NCBI GenBank assembly: GCA_009741485.1
Contig: CM019220.1
Location: 24,890,646 to 24,954,645, forward strand
DNA from: Malurus cyaneus samueli
Taxonomy: Eukaryota > Chordata > Aves > Passeriformes > Maluridae
Direction of reading: 5' to 3'
Length of the DNA stretch: 64,000 nucleotides
Part shown: in pieces, positions 39,631 to 51,600 of the stretch
Numbering within the stretch: position 1 is the first letter of the stretch
Layout of the letters: every line of letters begins with the position of its first letter
Translations under genes and position numbers: made by a program
The notes under the pieces: model-generated
What the model saw: the letters and a program-made list of their open reading frames with translations, nothing else
What the model was told of the DNA's origin: nothing
The model's database searches: none

Positions 39631-42600
39631 CTGAGGGAGGAAAAAACAAAACAAGAAAACATTACAACTCTTCAGAAGGAACATACAGTCAAAAGAGAAA
39701 ATGTGTTTTATCTTTGGAGATCCCTCTTTTGAAAGTGTACTATTTCCATTGACAAAGTTCTTATTTTCTAATAGGTTTCAACTACCTAGAATATTAGAAC
39801 TTTTCCAGAGTGCCAAACCATGAATTGGGTCAGTATCTCTTCCCTGGCTTTTTGTTTATTGTGTAAAGTCTCCACTATTGCCTCTAATTAAACAAAAAAA
39901 TAAAACCCTATAAACCCACACTCCTGCTACTTCTCCACTCCCATATGTTATTCTCGGTGCCAGGATGATGACAAAGAGTTTTCCATCTTCATTCTGCATC
40001 ATCATATAGAGAACAACCTAGGAGCAATGTGACGTTCTCTGGAAATCCACACATTGCTGTTCCACAGGGATAATAAAATCCCATGTGGGCAACTGCTGTA
40101 CACATAGACAAGCACAGGTTTGAGGACACCCCAAACAGGGCTTGCTGGCCTTCCTTTAATAAGACAGGGTACAGAACACTAACAAATTACACTCATTGTA
40201 ACATGGAGGAACTAGTTAAAGCACCATTTCATACTCAAGGTATTTAATTTTTTTTTTAATTTAAATTTTTTTAAAACCTACTCAGTTAAAAAAAGTAGCA
40301 TACTTATTTATGACAACTGCACAGCAATCCTGTTTTTGCTATTTCTACTGTCAGATTACTCTCTTTCATTTTTTTAAAATAAAAACAGCACCAAAACCTC
40401 TACTTAGTGTGGCACCTGGCCTGTACACAAAATTCACAGATACTACACAAGGAAATATAGAAAAGGTCCGTAAATGTCTCTAAATTCATAAATTCAGAAA
40501 AAATGGGAATGGCAAATTCCTTTTTCTCTATATAAATCTCTTAACCTTTTCATTTTAAAAGGTGAAAAAAGCTGAATGTAGCCAGTTATGCTCTTGATTT
40601 GACAATTGATACTCAGTGGTATCTGATCAACATGTTTTCTTCATTTAATTTCCAAAAAAATGAACTAGTTCCCCTCATTTCTACTTTTATAGTTTTGCTT
40701 CTGTTTTTTCAATTAACATTTGCTTCTAAAAAAACCAATTTCTATTCTGTGAAAAAACAGACAACAACTGCTGAACAGCTTATGAGTTGTTCGGAGAATC
40801 AAAACAAAGCCTTCCTGCACACATCTGTAGATTCCCTTTCAACTGAACACGTTGAGAAAAGACACAGTAAATCAGTATCAACACTTAATAACTGACACAC
40901 AAATGTAAAGGAAGTGCCTTATTTGACTTTGCTGGTAATACAAAGGCAAAAAATACAATCTGAAATGTTCCACTTACTTTGCAATCGGATACTCCCACAT
41001 GTACCCCCATCCTCCATGCATTTGTACACACTGCGTCGCTATGCTGTTTTGGAGATCAGAGCACCTTAAATGGCCAAAAGAAAATTTGCCTTTAGAATGA
41101 CATTATGTTGCAAAACATTACAAAAGATAAAGATATGTTAACAAGAGAAAAACATAGCATGATTAGTAAGAAATAAATACTGCCCAATTTAACACATTAA
41201 AGATTTGTTTCCTTTATGGGACAGCTTTCAGACAAGAAAAAGTTTCAATACAGACAGGCCTGTTTACCTTTCTCACAGGCCAAGAGAATCCTTTTGTGAA
41301 GCAAAATACAGTCTCTTTTCTTACCAAACCCCTCAGCTCTGTCAGAAATTAACAATAAACCAGGCTTCTCCACCTCATTCCCACTAGCAACACACCAGGA
41401 CTCTCTTTGAGCATAACCATCACCTGGGCATTATTTATTTTCCTCAATAAACTTTATAGCCTTCAATTCTAAAACACACCATAATTCTTCAAAAGGATTT
41501 GTTAACTGCAAAATACAGATTTAATAGCAAAAAAAAAATAAATTTAACTGTGCTGGAAGCTCAAGCTAGAAGTTAGAAGACATGAAAAAACCTACTTTCT
41601 AAGCACACAGCTTTCAGTGGCAACAGTAGAAATGAAAATGACAAGTCAGTCGCTTCTCCTGGAAGAATGGCCTTTTCCCCAAACTGATCCCTCACTCAGT
41701 TCATCATACCACAATCACAAGAAAAACTTTAATTCTGCAGCAGTGAGTTACTGCAATTGTCTTTACATGAAGTAGAGGGTGAGGGAGAAATAGCTCTGGA
41801 CAATAAAGGAAAGCACTGCTCAGTTCCAGTTACAGCAAGCCATAGCCAACTATTTCTTCCCATAACCAGACAGCCTTGAAAACTGGCTGGGCCAAACAGT
41901 GATTGTTAAGTAACATTAACTAAACGGTATCACAGAGCTTCAAATATATTCAAATTTTGCCTCTAATACTCAAAAAACACCCAACAACAAATTGCTAGAG
42001 TGAAATGTAAATTTTTGTCTAAATACCAATGGAGCACTCACTTTTACTTAAAGCTAAAGCTGAGCTGTGATCTTGTTATTACTGGAAGCCTATTTTAAAA
42101 GTGTACCTTTATTTTGAAATTGATCTGGTTAACCAACATCAGTTGTTAATGTAACTGTGATTTTCTTGACCACATCGTTAGAGTTAAGATCATGCAAGTA
42201 ACACGTCCAGCTGACTGTAAGTACATACCAATACTTTGCCATCGAAGCTGTGGCAGAGTCCAGGCGTTTATCTGCATGGAGCTGCAAACAGTTGTCCATA
42301 AAAGCTCGGGCCACACAAATCTGTGTTTTTATTTCAGCCAACTTGTGCTGTACTGTCTTGTTTTGGAAGTGCATAGAGAAGGCAGAGGAAAGAAGTATAG
42401 TGTAGTTTAATATTTTAGGTAGAAAAAGCAGGGTTTTCCTAAAGGATTGCTTTTAGAAATCACTATTTCAAACAACTTTGGCTCTGTACCTCAGAAGACC
42501 CCTTACTTTCCAGTCAATTATATCTTCACCTGTTTATTAGACAAAATTACTGCTCTTTACTTCTCCAGGTCAACTCAAAACACTAATTTAACAGAAAAAG

Positions 42601-45600
42601 CACAAGAGAAAGAGAAAATAAATTCCTAGAGAGCACATGGCAGAAGGCTCAGAACGCTGTCACTTTCAGCTCCCTCTTGTGAGGGAACATCCTTTCACTC
42701 TGTAGAGCCACGAATTTTCCCAATTAATAACATTTCACCATCTGCTGAATGCTTTTTACATGCATTCTTCAGTGTTTAAGCTACATGCAAAGAGATGGAA
42801 GCAAAAAATAAGAAATTTGAGACTGAGACAGTTTTGCAGCACTGAGTTCTGTCACATTGGAAAAAAGGACTAGATAGAAGAGGTAAAATCCATCGTAAGG
42901 TTATGTAAAACCAGACCAGGAAGGTATTTCATCACCTTCTTGTAATTCTGGCAGGCAGGGGATAAAAATACCACCCAGTAACAAAAGTTCTTTCTTATTT
43001 CAGTTCTAGAAATGTATATTAAAAACAAAAAAAAAAAAAAAAAAAAGTTTGCTTCCCTCAACAGTTAATATACTGGACCAGTGTACCACTACGAAAATGA
43101 AAGAATTAATTTCAAACACTGTAATGTGGCATGACTAAAGGAAACAGCCCAAGGCAGAGCTCTAATTAGAAAGGATTACTTATAATATACACAATGGAGT
43201 CATCAGCAATGCAAAAAGGAAACTGAAGAGGTATGCAAAAATCCATTATTTTGGCAAAAATAATAAATACTTTATGAAATTCAATGTCCACCTGCTAGCT
43301 GGTGCCTAGCCTATAAAAATATTATTTTGGAGATCTCTGCACAGTGAACTACTACAAACATGACATTACATTAAAAAAAGGTATGTACACAAAAAAAGGT
43401 AAAAACCAGTGATTTTGTGTTACAATTGCACAGCGCACATACTAAATTCCATCTGGAATTATAGATTCCTGAAAGTTAACTTTAAAAACAGATGAAGATC
43501 ATAATCCCCTGAGGGATTCCTAGCATTCCAGCCTCTAAACGTTCAAGTTCTGGTGCTCTTCACAGCTAAAGATTTGAGTTTGACAAATGAAGTCTCAAGA
43601 CACAGAATCTGATTTTTTGTTAATTATTTCAAAAGTATATAAGAAAAAGAGGCAGCCAACGTCTTTAGCCCATATGAGTCACTTTCATCCTATAAATCAA
43701 ACATGTGGTAGCTTGGCCTGCTTCAGCCCTAACAGTTAATGTCATTTTCAGGAAAACTTAGTATCTCAATCCTGTGGAAATCAACATCTGTTTTATGACT
43801 ACAGCTAAACAGTGTAGGCACAAATGCCTCAAAACTCAATTATCTACCCCTCATCAGGATCAAGCTCTGCCCATGGAGCATGATCCAAGAGTTTTATACA
43901 GTCACACAAACACCCAGACTGATGCTGCCTGAGGAATCTCACTACATCCATGAAGCACCTCTGCAGCACCTGGGCAGCGAGATCACTGCTGGCAGAACCC
44001 ACCACCAGCAGCCTCCAAAGTAATTTTTCTGCAATGCTCTGTGTGCAGAGGTACCTGCACAGGCAGTCCCCAGGATTCCAGACAAATACATGCAGGTGTG
44101 ATGGACCCTGTGATAAGGACCTCTGGCAGTAAAATGGAAGCCTAAGTTTAACAAGAGAATTGTTTTTCAGCAGCAGCAGAGCCAGTATACTTTCTGCCTG
44201 CCTATTTCCCTCCCAGAAGCAGCACTGCTGGAAAGTTACCTACCCAAGTCATAAAATATACACATTAGGGCTTTTCTGGTCCTTTTTTAACATTATTACT
44301 TCTGCGTTTCAAAAACGACCAATGGGCACGGAGGCAAACAACAGCTGCAACAACACTCTGACAGTGAAACACGTGCAAATAATCCTTTCAAAACAGCCGA
44401 GTGATTTTCATTTGGCCGCTATTTCACATACACTGACGTACTATAAACACACACTAGAATCTGTAAACACGTGCCTCACACTGCAAGTGTGAGTTCTAAC
44501 TCACCTGCAAGTGTGCAATTGTCTTCCCAAAAGCTTTCCTTTGCTTCACATAGTTCCTTGTTTCTTCAAACATGAATTCACAGCCGGCAAGAGCCATATC
44601 AGCAATTAGCAGTCTTTCCTTTCAAAACACAAATTATAAAATCCATTATTTTTAACAAATTGACTTAGTCCTACATTTTTCCACATCAGATGCACAATTA
44701 GGACACAGATGTTCAGTGTTGTTCATTAAAGGAGTGGAAGCAGAAGTCACACAAAATATCAAACCAGACATACTGCATTACTGAAATTAGTAAGTGGGAC
44801 AAATGCCTTGCTGCCTAAAGCTCACTATAAAGTCTTTACACAGGTAATGCTCCTGAACACAATGACACAAAAAAATAGCTATCCACTGAGCACAGGAATC
44901 TTACCAACTGAAAAATTTGCATCAGATTCTGTTTCAATTACTGGCTTTCACAGCTCAGATTAAACAACAACTGTATTTAACCATTTCAATGGGACAACTC
45001 TAGAAAAAAGAACCTATATAACATGGCTGGTTTTTCCTTCCTCAGTAGCATAGTGAAAAATAAAAATGAAGCACAGAACAATGGTTTCTGGCATTACACT
45101 GAACCTGTTCATGAGCACATCTGTTTCTTTCAAGCAGTAAAAGATTTCTTTTCATCAGGTTTTGTATTTGCTCACAGTATAAAATTAAAAAACATAACCC
45201 CTACCAAATGAGGCAACTACAAAGTAATAGCTTTGACAAAGCACAAACACATTTTGAAAAACCACATTGCTTCCTTGTCCTCCCAAATAATTCCAAAACT
45301 TCATAAACTAAGTCATAAACTAGCACGATACTTTGGCAACTGAACAATTTCTTCCCTTTGTTATATGAACACAGTTCAACATAACTTTAACATACTCCTA
45401 CTTGCAGAAGAGCTAGATCAGCAGTGCTTGTTTCTTTAAAGAGAGTGCCAAATCAGAGCTCTCCAAACTATATTTAATTTACTAAGCAAAGTGCTTCCAT
45501 GCTAGAAATCCATGGTATGTTCTTTTTAATACACTACCCTCAGGTTCTTCAATAGCTCCATCGTTGGTTAAGCGATCTGGCTTGGAGCTGGTGGGATATC

Positions 45601-48600
45601 AGCATTTTTAGCAATGCCCAATGAATTACACATGCAGCATTGCATGCTTCAGTTAAAAATCATCTGTATCAACACAACACTGCATGTAAGACTGTCAGAG
45701 ACTGGAAAGGATCGATGTCTTGAGACGTTTTGAGATGCATGTGTGGGGGGAGAGGGGCAGATTGGGCCCTGCTCCGGTGAGGTGTGCCCTGCACTGCACA
45801 CCACACCCTCTAGCCTAGCCTTAGAGTAGCCCAGCCCCACAATGTGTCAGGCGTGGCACACCAGAGGTAGTGTCCCAGTCTTGGGGGGAGGGCCACGGAC
45901 ACTCTGCGGTGTAAAAAGCTGACCATAGGGGGAGCACATCTCTTGACCCTATCAGCCTCCTGCGAGTTTCTACCTCATCATCGCTGGAACTCAAAAATTG
46001 GTAGCGATATGAGTGTTTTTTTATTTTTTCTATCTGTCTTTTCCCCTTTTTTTCTTTCTCTAATTTTTTCATGGAATTTTTTCTAATTTTGGGTACTGTA
46101 ACATCAAACGAGTTTAAAGGTTGCTAAGCTAAATGGACTAAGTAAATGCTATGGTGTCTTATGTTAATTGGATGTTACATTACATCCTTTGCCAAAGTTC
46201 CTTGATTTTCTATATTTTGCCAGTAAACTTGTGTAATTTTGACCTCTTGAGAATATCTGGTCAGTATTTCTCCTGTGAACTTAACCCATTGAAATGTTTT
46301 GGGGTGTTACAAAGACATCCTGCTTTGGCATCCCAGATGGCTCACCAGAATACACAAACTTCAGGACTAAATGACAAAAACTATCTCTGTATTCTTCCTG
46401 TGGACAGCAAACATGCACATTCCTTTTACCTGAGGGAGCTCTGCCATCAGATAGTAAAAGCCTTTGTTCTCTTTTCCAAGCAAGGCACTGGCTGGCAACC
46501 GCACATCTTCAAAAAACAGCTCTGCTGTGTCCTAAGAGGATTTGAAATGCAACAGTTGAGTCTGACATTCTCATCTCATTACACTACTTTTGCCCTGTTT
46601 TTTTTCTTGCTTTTGTGCACTCTAACTTGAAATCCCAGAATTGTTTAGCCTGGAAAGATCCTCTAGAAGTCATCTAGCTTACATTCCTCTCAAAACAGCT
46701 CCAGAAGAGACAATCAGCTGAAGGCCTTGTCTAGTTAAGCTTTCCAAACCTCTAAAGATGGAAGGCTCCAGGACCTCTCTTGGCCCCTGTACAACTATCC
46801 AATCACTTTCATGGTGGACTTTTTACCCTAATACCTACTTAGAATATTCCTTAATGTAACTTGTGTCCTTTTCCACTCTCCCTTTGGCTGTGCTCCTCAA
46901 AGAAGAATCGGGTTCCACCATCTCTACAGCCATCGTTAGGTAGCAAAAGGCAATAGTAAGGTTCTGTTCTTCCAGGGTTCTTCAGAGCAAACAAACCCCA
47001 CTTCCTCAGCCACTCCTCACATATCACATGCTTCAGACTTGGACAGGCAAAATCAGGATACATTTGTTGCATGTTTGTGCTCTAAAGTCTAACAGCTAGA
47101 ATAGCACCCTAGTGCCATCCTTAAGTGGTTTAGACTTCCTTAGTCCATTGCATTAGGGGTTGTATGAACTCACTTGAGCTTTCAGGCCAATTTTGTTCAG
47201 CTTGCGTCCTTTGATGAAACCTTTTGTCCCATCTTCCACCAGGAAAAGGCTGATCCCATGAGCAGGGGATCGGGCCTCCCGGTTTGTAACTGCAACCACG
47301 ATCACGACATCACTCATCCAACCATTAGTGATGAACACCTGTAAGAAAAGGAAACTTTGAGTAAAGCAAGGTGGATAGAGGTTAGAAAAGATCACCAAGC
47401 AGCAGAAAGAAAAATTACATTGTCTTTCAGTTCACCTGTGAAAGTGTCAAGGTTCACGTGCCCAGAAGAATTTTAAGCTTTTGGTACAAGTGTTTTGGAA
47501 CAAGGCAAACATTAATTTGAGAAGTATTGTGTGGGCCAGAAATACGCAGTTAGAGAATGCACAGATCTGTTTCTTTTGCCTGTCCCATGATAAAGAAAGA
47601 ATACAGTATCTCATGCAGATATTGAATGAACACAGAGGTTTTCTTTTCTAGAAATTAAATTAGTAAGGCATAACACTCAAAACTATCAACGGCTTCTTGT
47701 CACGACTGCTTCCTATTATCCTATAGAACAATTGATGAGCCTGTCAATTGGATCCATCTTAAGTCCAGCAAAACAAAGGAACTTTCTGCCCTGCTTGGCT
47801 TCAAATGAGCAGCATGAGCACCTTTTTAGCAACTGCACATACATATTTGCTTGCACACATTCTCACCACTGATATTCTATTAAGACCAGAAGTCTCTATC
47901 AGCACTATGTTAGCAGCAGCAGTACAAAAGAAGATTAAGAAATTCCATCACTTTTTAAAAAAAGGCTCTGTTGAACCCATACTCCCACTTCAATACCATT
48001 TCTGCCTTCTTGTTTTTATGGTAATGAAAAAAGTGGTTAATGCTTTGCCACAGCTTGACAACACATTCAGAGCATCTGATGCAGTTGTTTTGTTTTTCTT
48101 CTCACATGACCAGCAAGCTCCTGAATAAAGATTCCATAGCTTGCTTTGTGGAAACACAAGTTTTTACATGGGCCACAGAAGATTTCACAGTGGTAGTGTA
48201 TATATTTTATTGCCAAACATCAATACTAAAAACCAGCCTTGATTCTGCTTATATTATACAGCACATTTTTCCCCCTTTTTTTTTCACAGTTTAAGGGAAA
48301 AATAAGCCTTTTAATAGGGTTATTTAAAAGCTACAGAAAGCACCTATACAAGCCCTCCCATAAATCAATTTGTAAATTGCCTGCAACAGACATAAATCAT
48401 GACCCATTTAAAAAAAAGTAACTGGAACAAAAAAAACCCACTCACAATGTGACCCACACAAAAAACCCAAACCAAAAGTGAAAGAATTGGGAGGAGATGC
48501 TGTGAGTGGTGCATATCCTGCTATATTCAACTAAATGCATTCACTTCCCAAAGCCTATGAGCAATATGTATGTCTGTGCACTTACCTTACTCCCATTAAG

Positions 48601-51600
48601 AATCCAGTCACTTCCATCTTTCTTTGCATATGTCCGTATTCCCTGCAAGTCACTAAAATGAAATTCAAAAAGAACCTTAAAAAAAACATTCTGGAAGCTG
48701 CAATTTTTATCCTGAATTCTATCCAGTCCAAAATAAGGCAAATTTTATACCATCCAGGCACAGGTTCAGTGAAAATAGATGAGGATAGTGCGACACAGTG
48801 AAATAGCCAAGTGTAACAGAAACCCCAAGCATGCTGTGGAAAAGGATGACAAATCTATGCAACCACAGAGGAGCATGCGGTCCTGTTTCCCCACCACTGC
48901 TTCTGGGAGAAGATGCAATACAAGCACTGACACAACAGGTCAGTATTCCCTTGCAGCAGTGTGCCTCAGATGACAAACACCAGATAAAACCAAACCCTCT
49001 AAGCCAGCTCAGTCCTGATCAGGAGGCTCTGTGAAAAGCCATGAGCAACATCTACTATTTGTAGAAACATGACACCAACAGGTTTTGCACTTCATGTGTC
49101 CCTCTCTCTTTTGGAAACTCGTCAGATCAGCAGTGTCTACTCCAAATGAATGCTGGGCAAGGGGAGTATTTCTCTGAAAGGGTTCAGAGGAAAGAAAAGT
49201 AAGGTGTTCTACTCCACAGCAAGCCTTCTTTACCAAGTTATGTAATTAACCCCAACTATGCTTCATATCACAAGTAGGGTCACATAAAAAGCAGGTTGGT
49301 AATTATAAGCTCAGACTGCAAAAGCAAATACAAAGCATAAATGCCCACAGTGGGACAATACAGAAATGAATTCTGAGCTACTATCTTAAAATGACAAGGC
49401 TGTAATAAAGTAATCTATAGCAGGTTTTTCAAGTCTTACCTATAATGTAGGATAGCCTAGTCAATAAAGTAACTAACCAGGAGGCTCAGAATGTTTTTTA
49501 CTGGCAAATCAATAGAGAGAAAATGATGTTAAGACCATTGTATTAATATTTGGCTTACCTGCCAGCCCCAGGTTCTGTCATGGCAATAGCTCCAATGCAC
49601 TTGCCTGAAATCATTTGAGGTATAAAGTGCTTAATCTGTTCTTCAGAGCCATAGTTTGCAATGTAAGGCATGACTATATCTGAATGAAGGCTGAACCCTG
49701 GGCCTGTACAGTTAACATACATCCTGGAAAAAAAGGGAGCAGGGAAATTCAGAAAAAAAGTACTACAGAGACTTGACCACTCAACTCTGCACTGTTACAA
49801 CATAGACCCAATAATGAAGAAAACCCCAATAAACAGGAGTCTCAGAGAGCTGCTGGCACTTCTACCATTATTTATAGAATGTAATTTCACAACCAAATGG
49901 GTATATAACCTACCAAGCTAAAAAAAAAAATGCGTCTTCCAGTCACAAAGCCAGTGGAGAATAATGACACTTGTTACTCAAACAATGATCCAGAATACTT
50001 AAAACAGAAGGGATTTATAAACTATCCTTTCCACAGGAAAGATAACATTATTTTCTGTAAGCAAACGCAGTCCAAAATGAGGACAAATTTATGGGGAAAA
50101 AATACAGTCACAAACAATACCATCACTGAAATTCTTCCTGAAGCATAGTACTTACTGCTCCTCCCAGACAATGGCTGAAGAGAGAATATCCGCTCCAATG
50201 CCTCCATGTTTTTCAGCAATAGCAACACCCAGCAAACCCTGCTGTCCAGCTTTTTCCCAGAGTTCCCTGCTCACTTGGCCATTCTTCTCCCATCTGCAAA
50301 ACAAACATAATACTAGGGTCATGCTCTGAACCCTCCATCTGCTACTGATATCTGTCATGGCTGCTGCTTCAGACTGGAACACCAACAGACAGTGTGAGGA
50401 TACAAAGACAACTACATTTCACAGCCAAGAAGCAGTGACTTCAAATCTTCAGGGTTTCTGTTCTTCCAGTCCACAGATGCCACTGGCATTACAGGGACAA
50501 CAACTATAACACAAGTTTGAACTCCTGCTTCCAATGTGTAACCTGCATGATTTCATTAAGACTTGTCATGACTGTTACATCAGACTAGAATATAGGCAAG
50601 TTAGTCTCAACCATCTGGATAATTACAGGCAGGTCTTCATTCTCATGATATTCCATTTACAAATGCATATTTACCCACATACAAAATGAGTATAACACAC
50701 CAGTATCTTTTGTGAAAGACTTCAGCTCTACCAATGAAAAAACCCTTACCAGATCCAAATGATGTAACAGTCAGTTTTATATGAAAATAGGTCCCTGTGC
50801 ACTTCTTACAACTCAGTACTGTTTCTCAGTAAATTACTGCTTTAAGGTACTTTCAAGTTTGTGTAAACAGATAGTTGAGGCATACCAGCTGACAGTTTGA
50901 AAACTTTAACACCACAGGAATCACCCGTTCTTGGAAAAGTAGTGCCTCTTTATGGAGTTTGCCAACTGAATAGAAAGTTGGATGGCCATTAACAGATCAG
51001 GTTTTCTTTTTTTAATGCCTTTTTTCTTAATGCCACAATTTAAAAACTATATGGTAAACAGATTATATCAAGAGACATTCCTCTGATGCACATGTGTGCA
51101 GCAGAGCTATACCACAGCTCTTTACCCACAGTTAATTGACTCTCTTATCCTACATATAGAACAGAATCACAGAATCACAGAATGGTTTGGATTGGAAGGG
51201 ACCTTAAAGCACACCCAGTTCCAAGCCCCTCCCATGGGCAAGGACACCTTACACTAGCAACTAAGAGCTTAGTTGCTCCAAGCCCTGCCCTTGGACACTG
51301 CCAGTGATGGGGCAGCCAATTCAGCTCCTGTATTTAAGCTGGAGCTTTTGCTCCTACAAAAATCCTACAACTTCCTCCCAGAAATCTTAAATCTCTTTTT
51401 ACCATCTTTGCTCTCCCCCAATCCTCACTTTCGGAGACATTACCCTCTCTACTTCACCCAGAACCAAAGCTACTCCTCCTCACAATAATCCACAATAGCT
51501 TTCACTGATGCTACATTTGTCTATTCATCTCAGACCAGACAATACATTGTGCCTGAAGCCTCCTTGTTTACTTGAAAGGTGTGAGAACAACTTTCATCTG

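Noticed and set aside
46151..46630. 159-codon plus-strand open frame
   Set aside because: Antisense to ACADL exon 7 and to the LTR-like block; no domain and no conserved sequence.
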